From NCBI GenBank assembly GCA_016703605.1, contig JADJBU010000001.1, positions 1-64,000 on the forward strand: DNA of 64,000 bases, given 5' to 3'. Source of the stretch: Candidatus Villigracilis adiacens. GTDB taxonomy: Bacteria; Chloroflexota; Anaerolineae; Anaerolineales; Villigracilaceae. Of the stretch, positions 36,251 to 44,732 are shown in pieces. Within the stretch, counting starts at the first letter, position 1. Each line of letters opens with the position of its first letter. The position numbers and the translations under genes were made by a program. The notes under the pieces were generated by a model that was given only the letters and a program-made list of their open reading frames with translations, was not told where the DNA came from and ran no database searches.

Positions 36251-37524
36251 CAACGTTCAACGTGCGTGAACACGGCGCGATGGGAAACGGGCAGACTTTA
36301 GACTCGCCTGCGATTCAATCCACCATAGACGCCTGCTCCACGCTGGGAGGTGGCACTGTCTATCTGCCCTCGGGTCAATATCTGACGGGGAGCCTGTTTC
36401 TGCGCAACAACATTTCCCTACACTTGGACTCTGGTGCAACTATTCTCGGTAGTGAGAATCCCGTTGACTATCCAATTATTCACTCGCGCTGGGAAGGCAA
36501 ACATCAAGACACACACGCCTCGTTGATCACGGGTCAAAACTTAAACAACATATCCGTGACGGGACGCGGCACCATTGACGGACGCGGCGCCAAATGGTGG
36601 CAAGCAAAAAAGGACGGCACGCTTGCACACCCGCGCCCGCGCCTGATCAGTTTTTCCGATTGCACGAATGTACTTATTGAAGGCATTACCGCCATCAACT
36701 CTCCCAGTTGGACGATCAACCCTGTCCACTGCCAAAATGTAATTATTCACGGCATCACCATCATCAACCCCGCCGATTCTCCCAACACCGACGGCATCAA
36801 CCCCGACTCATGCCGTCTCGTGCGCATCTCCGATTGCTATGTCAGCGTCGGCGACGATTGCATCACGATCAAATCTGGCACCGAGCACGAACACCCCGAC
36901 CGTTATGCCCCCTGCCGCGACATCACCATCACCAACTGCACCCTCGAACGCGGACATGGCGGCGTGGTCATCGGCAGTGAGATGAGCGGCGGCGTAAAAA
37001 ATGTCGTCATCTCGAATTGCGTTTTCATCGGCACCGACCGCGGCATCCGCATCAAATCCCGTCGTGGACGCGGCGGTGCCATCGAAGACATCCGCGTCTC
37101 CAACCTCATCATGGACGGCGTGCTCTGTCCATTCACGATGAACCTCTATTATCACATCGGCGTGCGCGGCAACACCGATGTCTCCGACAAAAATCCCCGC
37201 TCCGTAGACGACACCACTCCACGTCTACGCCGCATCCATTTCAGTCACATCACCGCGCGTGAAGTCAAACACGCGGCAGGATTTCTCTACGGCTTGGCAG
37301 AGATGCCTCTCGAAGACATCTCCTTTACTGACATTTCCATCTCCATCTCAGCCGAAGCCGACTCAGGCTACCCCGAAATGGCGGACGACATCCCCAGCAT
37401 GTCGCAGGCTGGATTTTATATCCGCAACGCCCGCCACTTGAGGCTGGAGCATGTCGAAGTAACGGGGCAAAATGGGAAAGCATTTGATATTGCAGATTCA
37501 GACGATGTGAATATCATTAAGTAA
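36247..37524 (+). CDS. GH28 polygalacturonase-like glycoside hydrolase
   Basis: 425 residues, right-handed beta-helix family. It hydrolyses alpha-1,4 galacturonate links. Catalytic motifs are all present: SPNTDGINPDSC (NTD), SVGDDCITIKSG (DD), GHGGVVIGSEMSGG (GHG) and RGIRIKSRRGRGG (RIK). No signal peptide, so cytoplasmic; together with an importer this suggests an exo-acting enzyme that trims short oligomers to galacturonate. Translation is coupled to GH105. Confidence 0.94.
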   Translation: MTTFNVREHGAMGNGQTLDSPAIQSTIDACSTLGGGTVYLPSGQYLTGSLFLRNNISLHLDSGATILGSENPVDYPIIHSRWEGKHQDTHASLITGQNLNNISVTGRGTIDGRGAKWWQAKKDGTLAHPRPRLISFSDCTNVLIEGITAINSPSWTINPVHCQNVIIHGITIINPADSPNTDGINPDSCRLVRISDCYVSVGDDCITIKSGTEHEHPDRYAPCRDITITNCTLERGHGGVVIGSEMSGGVKNVVISNCVFIGTDRGIRIKSRRGRGGAIEDIRVSNLIMDGVLCPFTMNLYYHIGVRGNTDVSDKNPRSVDDTTPRLRRIHFSHITAREVKHAAGFLYGLAEMPLEDISFTDISISISAEADSGYPEMADDIPSMSQAGFYIRNARHLRLEHVEVTGQNGKAFDIADSDDVNIIK

Positions 37525-37613
37525 TTGGTAAACAGTAAAAATAATCGACCAATTACAATTTACCAGTTACCATTCGTAAATCGTCAATCGCAAATCAAAA
37601 ATCGTAAATCGTT
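37525..37613. repeat. AT-rich repeat spacer
   Basis: Contains ATTGGTAAA / TTTACCA-type palindromic text and a run of CGTAAATCG / CAATCGCAAATC units just before the kdgK ribosome site (GGAG). Similar AATAGTA and TTACCAATTACC text lies at 5790-5845. No gene. Confidence 0.5.
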
Positions 37614-37625
37614 TTGGAGAATCCA

Positions 37626-38657
37626 ATGAGCAAAATAGTCACCTTCGGCGAGATCATGCTCCGCCTTGCGCCGCCAGGCTTTCAGCGTTTCACCCAGGCT
37701 CGGACGTTCGAAGCAATTTACGGCGGGGGAGAGGCGAATGTCGCTGTCTCGCTGGCAAACTATGGAGAGGATGTCGAGTTTGTCACACGTCTTCCCAAGA
37801 ATGATCTGGGCGATGCGTGCATGATGTCCCTGCGTGGATATGGAATCCGCACCGAGCACATCGCGCGCGGCGGCGAGCGCATCGGCATTTACTTTCTCGA
37901 AACGGGCGCGGCGCAACGTGGAAGCAAAGTGATTTATGATCGTGCCAATTCATCGTTCGCCACCATCCAAACGGGAACGATTGATTGGAAAAAAATCTTC
38001 GAAGGCGCGGACTGGTTCCACTGGACAGGCATCACGCCAGCCGTCTCGCAAGGCGCGGCGGATGTTTGCCGCGAAGCGATCGTTGCGGCACGTGAGTTGG
38101 GCATCACCGTTTCGACAGATTTAAACTTCCGCGCCAAATTGTGGAAGTGGGGCAAGTCCGCAGGCGAAGTGATGACCGAACTCGTGGGCATGTGCGATGT
38201 GGCGCTCGGCAACGAAGAAGACGCTGAAAAAGTTTTCGGCATCAAAGCGCCCGAAGCCGACGTGACCGCGGGCAAGGTCGAAGCCGATCACTATCGCTTC
38301 GTGTGCGAAGAACTCAACAAAAAATCCCCATCGCTCAAAACCATCTCCATCACATTGCGCGGTTCGCTCTCCGCGAGTCACAACACGTGGTCAGGTGTAT
38401 TGTGGCATCACGGAAAATTTTTCTCCGCGCCCGTCTACAACATCATCCCCATCGTTGACCGCGTCGGTGGCGGAGACTCGTTCATGGGCGGGCTGATCTA
38501 CGGTCTGCGCAAATACGACGACCCGCAACAAGCCCTCAACTTTGCGGCGGCGGCGGCGTGCCTCAAACACAGCGTCATCGGCGACTTCAACGCCGTCAGC
38601 GTAAGCGAAGTCGAAGCGTTGATGGGTGGGGATGCTTCGGGACGAGTATCACGCTAA
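37626..38657 (+). CDS. kdgK: 2-keto-3-deoxygluconate kinase (PfkB family)
   Basis: 343 residues. It phosphorylates KDG to KDPG. I start at ATG 37626 (MSKIVTFGEIMLRLAPPG) after GGAGAATCCA; an upstream TTG at 37614 would include the ribosome site. PfkB N-terminal glycine motif YGGGEANVAVSLA and the C-terminal signature DRVGGGDSFMGGLIYGL with its catalytic Asp are intact. The text FGEIMLRLAPPGFQRF and DLNFRAKLWKWGKSA is typical of the KDG kinase branch. The aldolase for its product is the next gene. Confidence 0.93.
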   Translation: MSKIVTFGEIMLRLAPPGFQRFTQARTFEAIYGGGEANVAVSLANYGEDVEFVTRLPKNDLGDACMMSLRGYGIRTEHIARGGERIGIYFLETGAAQRGSKVIYDRANSSFATIQTGTIDWKKIFEGADWFHWTGITPAVSQGAADVCREAIVAARELGITVSTDLNFRAKLWKWGKSAGEVMTELVGMCDVALGNEEDAEKVFGIKAPEADVTAGKVEADHYRFVCEELNKKSPSLKTISITLRGSLSASHNTWSGVLWHHGKFFSAPVYNIIPIVDRVGGGDSFMGGLIYGLRKYDDPQQALNFAAAAACLKHSVIGDFNAVSVSEVEALMGGDASGRVSR

Positions 38658-38663
38658 AGAATT

Positions 38664-38730
38664 AACCGCGAAGAGCGCTAAGGACGCGAAGAAAAAATAA
38701 ATCTTTGCGAACTTAGCGTGCTTCGCGGTT
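38664..38730 (+). repeat. Imperfect 29-bp inverted repeat between kdgK and eda
   Basis: Arms 38664-38692 and 38702-38730, starting AACCGCGAAG and ending CTTCGCGGTT, pair at 24 of 29 positions with an A-rich 9-base loop. The same kind of GCGAAG/GCTAAGG text appears in other spacers here (19620-19650). Looks like a dispersed palindromic repeat more than a terminator. Confidence 0.6.
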
Positions 38731-38747
38731 CAAAAAGGAAGGTTCTT

Positions 38748-39422
38748 ATGGCACGTTTCATGCGTTTGGAAGTAGCCAACACATTGCTCGACATCGGTCT
38801 GGTCCCATTGTTCTATAACGCGGACGTGGAAACATCCATTGAATTAGCCTCTGCCTGTTCACGCGGCGGGGCGAAGACGATTGAGTTCACCAACCGCGGC
38901 GAGTTAGCGTATCCTGTTTTCACGGAGCTGGTCAAACACTTTGCGAAAGCTGACCCAAGCATCATCCTCGGCGTCGGCTCTATCGTGGATGCACCGACTG
39001 CCGCGTTGTATCTTGCCAGCGGTGCAAACTTCATCGTGGGACCCAGCTTCAACCCTGAGATCGCGAAGCTCTGCAACCGCCGCAAGATTTTGTACATGCC
39101 AGGTTGTGCCACCGAAACAGAAATCTCCACTGCCGAAGAATACGGCGCGGAGATATGCAAGATATTCCCAGGCGAAACCGTTGGCGGACCTGCATTCATC
39201 AAAGGAGTCATGGCTCCCTGTCCGTGGCATCGACTCATGCCCACAGGCGGCGTGGATGCAACTGAAACCAGTGTCAGTGAATGGATCAAAGCAGGCGCGG
39301 CGGCAGTTGGGATGGGAAGCAAACTTTTCACGGCTCAGGCTGTGAAAGAAAAAGATTATGATGAGATTGCATCTAAAGCGGCGCAGTGTGTTGGATGGGT
39401 GCAGACAGCCAGAAAGAAATAA
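38748..39422 (+). CDS. eda: KDPG aldolase
   Basis: 224 residues. It splits 2-keto-3-deoxy-6-phosphogluconate into pyruvate and glyceraldehyde-3-phosphate. ATG 38748 with AAGGAAGG upstream (MARFMRLEVANTLLDIGLVP). The catalytic Glu is in KTIEFTNRGE and the Schiff-base Lys in AEICKIFPGETVGG; FIVGPSFNPEIAKLC, MPGCATETEI and LMPTGGVDAT complete the family pattern. Last step of both uronate branches in this cluster. Confidence 0.94.
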   Translation: MARFMRLEVANTLLDIGLVPLFYNADVETSIELASACSRGGAKTIEFTNRGELAYPVFTELVKHFAKADPSIILGVGSIVDAPTAALYLASGANFIVGPSFNPEIAKLCNRRKILYMPGCATETEISTAEEYGAEICKIFPGETVGGPAFIKGVMAPCPWHRLMPTGGVDATETSVSEWIKAGAAAVGMGSKLFTAQAVKEKDYDEIASKAAQCVGWVQTARKK

Positions 39423-39439
39423 GTAAACAAATAGACAGG

Positions 39440-39505
39440 TAAACATGGAACGCCTGACCTTTGACCTTCGACTTTTGACCTTTGACATTCGACCTTTGAC
39501 GATTA
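39440..39505. repeat. GACCTTTGACCTTCGA-type spacer repeat, copy 1
   Basis: Five to six tandem, imperfect CTTTGACC/CTTCGACC units (39457-39500) directly before the ribosome site AGGAGATAACCA. A second spacer of the same kind lies at 42537-42598. Confidence 0.6.
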
Positions 39506-39519
39506 TCAGGAGATAACCA

Positions 39520-40338
39520 ATGAAATATCATTCACTCATCACAGCCAACAATGGACTAAACACCCCGTCCACGAATCCCTGCAAACTGTTGGAGTTTGGA
39601 TTCCTCAAACTGGCGGCAGGAGAAACCTACAGCGCAGAGAGCGGAGAGCGTGAGGTGCTGGCAGTGCTCCTCGGAGGCAGAGCCAGCTTCGAGGTAGGAG
39701 CGAAGCGCTTCGAGAAAGTTGGCGGACGTCCCAATGTGTTCAGTGGCAAGCCGCACTCGGTCTACATCCCAGCCAAATCCCAATTCACGATTACTGCGGA
39801 TACAGCGGTGGAGATCGCATTGCCGAGCGCGCCATCCGATCTGGAAGTCGAACCGTATGTGATCGAACCGTCGAAGGTGGCGAATGGCGTGTGGGGCGCG
39901 GCGAATTTCAAACGCAACTTCCATCAGGTTTTGACTCTCGCTTCGCAACCCGAATTGCCCGCGCGACGATTGATCGTCGGTGAGACGTTCACGCCCAGCG
40001 GAAATTGGAGCACATACCCGCCGCACAAACATCAGGTGGACGATTTGCCGCGTGAGGCGTATCACGAAGAGATGTATTTCTTCAAGGTCAGCCCGAACGA
40101 TGGCTTTGGGATTTGCCATTACTACAACGAAGAAGGCGAAGAGGAAAATTTCACCGTGCGCGATAACAGCATCCACATGTTGCCGCGTGGATATCACACG
40201 GTTGTGAGTGCGCCAGGGTATACGACTTATTACTTGTGGTTTTTAGCGGGCAACCAACGCGTGCAAGCAACGGTGGATGATCCGCAAGTGGGTTGGGTGA
40301 CTCGCACAGTTGCGATGTTGAAAGAACTCGGACATTAG
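39520..40338 (+). CDS. IolB/KduI-family cupin isomerase
   Basis: 272 residues, two cupin halves. ATG with AGGAG upstream. The C-terminal metal site reads WSTYPPHKHQVDD, EEMYFFKVSP and MLPRGYHTVVSAPGYTTYYL, which is IolB-type text (5-deoxy-glucuronate isomerase), not the KduI type. IolB and KduI belong to one family and catalyse the same aldose-to-ketose uronate chemistry. No other inositol gene is nearby, while kduD follows directly and no separate kduI is present. I infer that it fills the KduI step (4-deoxy-L-threo-5-hexosulose uronate to 3-deoxy-2,5-diketo-gluconate). Family assignment is firm; the substrate is inferred. Confidence 0.85.
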   Translation: MKYHSLITANNGLNTPSTNPCKLLEFGFLKLAAGETYSAESGEREVLAVLLGGRASFEVGAKRFEKVGGRPNVFSGKPHSVYIPAKSQFTITADTAVEIALPSAPSDLEVEPYVIEPSKVANGVWGAANFKRNFHQVLTLASQPELPARRLIVGETFTPSGNWSTYPPHKHQVDDLPREAYHEEMYFFKVSPNDGFGICHYYNEEGEEENFTVRDNSIHMLPRGYHTVVSAPGYTTYYLWFLAGNQRVQATVDDPQVGWVTRTVAMLKELGH

Positions 40339-40346
40339 ATACAAAA

Positions 40347-40379
40347 AGACCTGACAGGTTTTCAAAACCTGTCAGGTCT
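40347..40379 (+). terminator. Perfect 16-bp palindromic hairpin before kduD
   Basis: AGACCTGACAGGTTTT, one C, then the exact complement. It begins nine bases after the isomerase stop and ends 16 bases before ATG 40395. The T-run is inside the stem (TTTT), not after it. Either an attenuator or a dispersed palindromic repeat like the one at 10011. Confidence 0.55.
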
Positions 40380-40394
40380 GAGGCTAGGAGTAAT

Positions 40395-41159
40395 ATGATT
40401 TTAGACTTATTCAAACTCGACGGAAAAGTTGCGCTCGTCACTGGCGCAGACAAGGGACTCGGTCAGGGACTTGCGTTGGCATTGGCAGAAGCGGGCGCAG
40501 ACATTATCGGCTTGAGCCGAAGCGACAGCAACACGACAGCCGAAGCGATACGCGCATTGGGTCGTCAGTATCATGCGATGCACTGCGATTTTCAAACCAC
40601 AAACGCAGATGTTTTGCGTAACATCGTTGATGAAGCCGCCAATCAATTTGGACGTTTGGATATTCTCGTCAACAACGCAGGGACGATCCGCCGCGGTCCC
40701 GCGCTCGATTTTTCCGAAACCGATTGGGACGATGTCATTCAGGTCAATCTCAAATCGGCGTTCTTCCTTTCGCAAGCCGCGGCGCGTATCATGTCAAAGA
40801 ACGGCGCGGGCAAAATCGTCAACATCGCTTCGATGCTTTCGTTCCAAGGCGGTATCAATGTTATTTCATACGCCGCCGCAAAGAGCGCGCTCGCAGGCAT
40901 CACACGCGGGCTTGCCAACGAATGGGCGAAACACAATATCAACGTCAACGCCATTGCGCCTGGTTACATGGCAACCGATAACACCGCTGTGTTGCGCTCT
41001 GACTCAAATCGTGCGCCTGCCATTCTCGACCGAATCCCCGCAGGTCGTTGGGGCACACCCGATGACCTCAAAGGCGCGGTCGTATTTCTCGCATCCTCCG
41101 CATCCGATTACATGCACGGAGCAATCGTCCCTGTCGATGGCGGCTGGTTAACTCGCTAA
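40395..41159 (+). CDS. kduD: SDR, 2-deoxy-D-gluconate 3-dehydrogenase type (KduD)
   Basis: 254 residues. ATG 40395 (MILDLFKLDGKVALVTGADK) with AGGAG upstream; longer in-frame text upstream lies in the previous gene. NAD(P) motif TGADKGLGQG, NNAGTIRR, catalytic Ser in NIASMLSFQGG and YAAAK. The segment LFKLDGKVALVTG with NNAGTIRRGPA and SSASDYMHGAIVPVDGGWL is typical of KduD, which reduces 3-deoxy-2,5-diketogluconate to KDG. It follows the isomerase that would make its substrate. Stop and next ATG overlap (TAATG). Confidence 0.88.
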   Translation: MILDLFKLDGKVALVTGADKGLGQGLALALAEAGADIIGLSRSDSNTTAEAIRALGRQYHAMHCDFQTTNADVLRNIVDEAANQFGRLDILVNNAGTIRRGPALDFSETDWDDVIQVNLKSAFFLSQAAARIMSKNGAGKIVNIASMLSFQGGINVISYAAAKSALAGITRGLANEWAKHNINVNAIAPGYMATDNTAVLRSDSNRAPAILDRIPAGRWGTPDDLKGAVVFLASSASDYMHGAIVPVDGGWLTR

Positions 41160-42532
41160 TGAATCCCGACCGTTATTTTTCCCCAGACCCATCTACGCGC
41201 GGCATCGCCCGCGAACTCTATCAAACCGTCGCAACACTTCCCATCGTCTCGCCGCATGGTCACGTTGACCCGCGCCTCTTTGCCGACCCCAACGCTACCT
41301 TCGGCACGCCCGCCGACCTCTTCATCATCCCTGACCACTACGTCACGCGCATGTTGTATTCGCAGGGCATTCCGCTTGAATCATTGCTCACGGGCGACCA
41401 TCGCAAAATCTGGAAACTCTTCTGCGAAAAGTTTTATCTCTTTCGCGGGACTCCTTCGGGCATCTGGCTGACTCATGAATTAAGCCAAGTCTTTGGTGTG
41501 GATGAAAAACCATCCGCCTCAAACGCCGACCGATTGTTTGATTCTGTTTCCGATAAATTATCCTCCCCCGAATTTTCTCTTCGCCAACTCTTCGAGCGCT
41601 TCAACATCGAAGTCCTCTGCACCACCGACGCCGCCACCGATACGCTTGAACATCATCAAGCCATCAAGGACTCTGGCTGGAGCGGAAACATCCGTCCCAC
41701 CTTCCGCCCCGATGGCGTGGTTAACCTCGATGCGCCAAATTGGAAAGCGAACATCGAGAAATTGGAACAAGTTACCAATCAACCAATTACCAATTACAAA
41801 TCCTTCATCCAAGCCCTCGAACAACGACGCATCTTCTTCAAATCCATGGGCGCGACAGCCACCGACCATGCCGCATTGACTCCCGCCACGGCTGAACTGA
41901 CTCCATCTGAAACCGAAACCATTTTCCAACGCGCGCTCAAAGGTGAATCCAAGCCCAATGACGCGGCGCAGTTCACCGCACACATGCTAATGGAAATGGC
42001 GCGCATGAGCATTGACGATGGACTAGTCATGCAATTGCACCCAGGCTCACTCCGCAACCACAACGACATCATCTTCCAAAAATTCGGCTTGGATAAAGGC
42101 GCAGATATTCCCATCCAAACCGAATACACACGCAACCTGCTTCCACTGTTGAACAAATATGGAAACAACACAAATCTCTCGTTAATACTTTTCACACTCG
42201 ATGAAACCACCTACTCCCGCGAACTTGCTACACTGGCAGGTCACTATCCCGTCCTCAAACTCGGTCCACCCTGGTGGTTCCACGACAGTCTCAATGGAAT
42301 GGCTCGTTACTTCGATCAGGTCATGGAAACGGCAGGACTCTACAACACCGCAGGCTTCAACGATGACACGCGTGCCTTTTGCTCCATCCCTGCGCGGCAT
42401 GACGTCTGGCGACGCGCCTCCGCCAATTGGCTGGCGGGATTGGTTGTTCGTCATATCATTGACGAAAATGATGCAAACGAAATGATTCAAGACATGGCGG
42501 TCAATCTCGCCAAACGCGCTTACAAACTCTAA
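41159..42532 (+). CDS. uxaC: Uronate isomerase
   Basis: 457 residues. It converts D-galacturonate to D-tagaturonate and D-glucuronate to D-fructuronate. Family text: LPIVSPHGHVDPRLFADP (metal histidines), FCEKFYLFRGTPSGIWLTHE, VLCTTDAATDTLEHH, RPTFRPDGVVNLD, MQLHPGSLRNHN, LKLGPPWWFHDSLNGMARYF, FNDDTRAFCSIPARHDVWRR. Length and order fit UxaC. Coupled to kduD. Odd: around 41768-41803 the coding DNA contains an ACCAATTACCAATTAC run like the spacer repeats, read as QVTNQPITNYKS in frame. Confidence 0.96.
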   Translation: MNPDRYFSPDPSTRGIARELYQTVATLPIVSPHGHVDPRLFADPNATFGTPADLFIIPDHYVTRMLYSQGIPLESLLTGDHRKIWKLFCEKFYLFRGTPSGIWLTHELSQVFGVDEKPSASNADRLFDSVSDKLSSPEFSLRQLFERFNIEVLCTTDAATDTLEHHQAIKDSGWSGNIRPTFRPDGVVNLDAPNWKANIEKLEQVTNQPITNYKSFIQALEQRRIFFKSMGATATDHAALTPATAELTPSETETIFQRALKGESKPNDAAQFTAHMLMEMARMSIDDGLVMQLHPGSLRNHNDIIFQKFGLDKGADIPIQTEYTRNLLPLLNKYGNNTNLSLILFTLDETTYSRELATLAGHYPVLKLGPPWWFHDSLNGMARYFDQVMETAGLYNTAGFNDDTRAFCSIPARHDVWRRASANWLAGLVVRHIIDENDANEMIQDMAVNLAKRAYKL

Positions 42533-42536
42533 ACTC

Positions 42537-42598
42537 GTCAAAGGTCGAAGGTCAAACGTCTGTTCATCAACCTTCGACTTTCGACCTTTGACCTTCAA
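42537..42598. repeat. GACCTTTGACCTTCGA-type spacer repeat, copy 2
   Basis: TCAAAGGTCGAAGGTCAAA on the left and ACTTTCGACCTTTGA on the right form an imperfect stem around a short loop. Same unit as at 39440-39505, again just before a ribosome site (CAGGAAAAATTAACC). Confidence 0.6.
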
Positions 42599-42613
42599 CA
42601 GGAAAAATTAACC

Positions 42614-43777
42614 ATGCTCAAACCCCTCTCCCTCTCCCCCTCCTTCGGCTTCGGCGATCGCCTCGGACTCGCCACGTCTGGTCACATTGCATCGGTCAAA
42701 GGCACGAAGTTCGCACCGATCTTTGCCCAGCAATCTGTGCGTGAGAACACGCGCACAGGACGTACCCCTCAACAAGTCATGGACGATGCCAAACGTGCAG
42801 TTGATGCCGCCAAGTGGGAGTCCGCTTGGGGTGCGGATGCGGATCACTTGAAGACAGTGGACGACATTCCTCCATTTATTCAAGCAGGCTATACCTTCTT
42901 CACCGTTGACCCAGGTGAGCATGTGGACAACGCCGCCGATACAGACTCTGTCGAAGCGTTGAAGCAAAAAGTTGCCAGCCTTAACTGGGACGAACTGTCA
43001 GCGTTGTATCTGTCTGGGGATGGCGAGCAGACTTGGGGGCGATTCGAAGCGGAGTCATTGATGCGTGCAACGGTCAAGTATGGCAGAGCTATCCAGCACG
43101 CTGTATCCATGTTCAAGCGTTTATCCGAATTGAAAGAGACATTCGATTTTGAAGTCTCCGTAGATGAAACGGATTCGCCTACGACGCCGCTGGAACATTT
43201 CTTCATCGCCAATGAGTTGACTCGCAAAGGCGTGAAGTTCACATCGCTTGCGCCGCGCTTCATCGGTCGCTTTGAAAAGGGCGTGGATTACATCGGCGAT
43301 TTGAACGCATTGGATATTGAGTTGTCAAAGCACGCCGCAGTGACCGCACACTTCGGAACGTATAAGTTGAGTTTGCATTCAGGCTCGGACAAGTTCAGTG
43401 TGTATCCGTTGGTCGCGAAGCATTGGGGCGAGCGCATCCACGTGAAGACGGCGGGGACAAGTTATCTCGAAGCGTTGCGTGTGCTGGCAAAGCATGAGCC
43501 TGATTTGTTCGTGAAGATTTATGCGTTGGGGCGTGAGCGCTACGAGACCGACAAGAAGACCTATCACGTTTCAGCAGAGTTAAATCTTTTGCCAAACACC
43601 GACGACCTGCCTTCACTGCTGGAAGATTTTCACGCACGTGAAGTGCTGCATGTCACATTTGGTTCGGCGCTTTCACAGTTTGGCGTAGAATTGAAAGCGG
43701 CGCTCGTCAAACATGATGATGCGTATTTCGATGGGTTGAAGGCGCACTTCGGTAAGCACTTGAGTTTGTTGAAGTAA
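42614..43777 (+). CDS. uxaE: Tagaturonate epimerase-family protein
   Basis: 387 residues. UxaE, described from Thermotoga, epimerises D-tagaturonate to D-fructuronate. Text that supports the family: SPSFGFGDRLGLATSGHIAS, FAQQSVRENTRTGRTPQQVM, WESAWGADADHLKTVDD, EVSVDETDSPTTPLEHFF, KLSLHSGSDKFSVYP (a strongly marked segment), HVKTAGTSYLEALR. It lies between the isomerase that makes tagaturonate and a fructuronate-type reductase, which agrees. Shorter than the Thermotoga enzyme as I remember it. Confidence 0.8.
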   Translation: MLKPLSLSPSFGFGDRLGLATSGHIASVKGTKFAPIFAQQSVRENTRTGRTPQQVMDDAKRAVDAAKWESAWGADADHLKTVDDIPPFIQAGYTFFTVDPGEHVDNAADTDSVEALKQKVASLNWDELSALYLSGDGEQTWGRFEAESLMRATVKYGRAIQHAVSMFKRLSELKETFDFEVSVDETDSPTTPLEHFFIANELTRKGVKFTSLAPRFIGRFEKGVDYIGDLNALDIELSKHAAVTAHFGTYKLSLHSGSDKFSVYPLVAKHWGERIHVKTAGTSYLEALRVLAKHEPDLFVKIYALGRERYETDKKTYHVSAELNLLPNTDDLPSLLEDFHAREVLHVTFGSALSQFGVELKAALVKHDDAYFDGLKAHFGKHLSLLK

Positions 43778-43786
43778 TCTTGTTAT

Positions 43787-43853
43787 GTCATTCTGAGCGA
43801 AGCGAAGAATCTCGGACACAGTCGTAGAGACCCTTCGCTACGCTCAGGGTGAC
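43787..43853 (+). repeat. Palindromic repeat, GTCATTCTGAGCG family
   Basis: Arms of 25 bases (43787-43811 and 43829-43853) begin GTCATTCTGAGCGAAG and end CTCAGGGTGAC; most positions pair and the differences are transitions. Related text occurs at 46016-46128 and 54100-54360. Confidence 0.6.
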
Positions 43854-43870
43854 ACGACCTTAGGAACATA

Positions 43871-44707
43871 ATGAATCTCGAAGAACTAAAATCGCTGTAC
43901 GATTTCTCCGACCGCACCATATTGGTTACGGGTGGAACGGGTGTGCTTGCCAGTGAAATGGTGCGCGCACTCGTTGGATGTAATGCTAATGTTGTCATAC
44001 TTGGTCGCAAAGCGGAAGCCGCAAAGAAACTGATCTCGGAATTCTCGTCCAACACCAAAGGGCGTGCTTTGTATGTCCATGCCGATGTGGTCGAAGCGGA
44101 TACGTTGTTGCAGGCGAAGGAAATCATCACAGCCGAGTTTGGCGTGGTGGATATTCTGATCAATGCGGCAGGCGGCAATCATACCTCCGCCACTACCAAG
44201 CCAGACCTTTCCTTTTTCGATCTTCCCCTCGATGCGCTTCGTTACGTCGGTGACTTGAATCTGCTTGGTACGATCCTGCCCTGTCAAATTTTTGGGCGCG
44301 ATATGGCAGAGCGCGGCGAAGGGGTGATCCTCAACGTCTCTTCGATGAACGCCTATCGCCCGATCACGCGTATCCCTGCCTATTCTGCGTCGAAGGCGGC
44401 GGTCAGCAACTTCACACAATGGCTCGCCGTCCACATGGCGCAGAATTATTCGCCGAAGATTCGTGTCAACGCGATAGCGCCTGGATTTTTTCTTACAGAC
44501 CAAAATCGATTCCTGCTTACGGATAAGGATACTGGCGAACTGACTCCTCGTGGTCAATCCATTTTGACTCACACCCCAATGAACCGCTTCGGGACTCCCG
44601 ATGACCTGCTCGGTGCGACGATGTGGCTGATCTCCCCTGCATCCGCTTTTGTGACGGGAGCGGTGATTCCGATTGACGGCGGGTTCTCGGCGTTTAGCGG
44701 CGTATAA
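43871..44707 (+). CDS. uxuB: SDR-type fructuronate reductase / D-mannonate oxidoreductase
   Basis: 278 residues. NAD(P) motif TGGTGVLASEM, NAAGGNHTSATT, catalytic Ser in NVSSMNAYRP and YSASK, C-terminal GTPDDLLGATMWLISPASA, then FVTGAVIPIDGGFSA. The AAGGNHTSATT loop and length are typical of the SDR enzymes annotated as D-mannonate oxidoreductase (UxuB/YjmF type), which reduce fructuronate to mannonate. It follows the epimerase that would make fructuronate. Generic SDR activity on another keto acid cannot be excluded. Confidence 0.82.
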   Translation: MNLEELKSLYDFSDRTILVTGGTGVLASEMVRALVGCNANVVILGRKAEAAKKLISEFSSNTKGRALYVHADVVEADTLLQAKEIITAEFGVVDILINAAGGNHTSATTKPDLSFFDLPLDALRYVGDLNLLGTILPCQIFGRDMAERGEGVILNVSSMNAYRPITRIPAYSASKAAVSNFTQWLAVHMAQNYSPKIRVNAIAPGFFLTDQNRFLLTDKDTGELTPRGQSILTHTPMNRFGTPDDLLGATMWLISPASAFVTGAVIPIDGGFSAFSGV

Positions 44708-44732
44708 AGCGGATTATGGAAACGGATAGCGG

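Noticed and set aside
39440..42598. Regular short repeats as a CRISPR array
   Set aside because: Units are 7-8 bases, contiguous, without unique spacers, and there are no cas genes.
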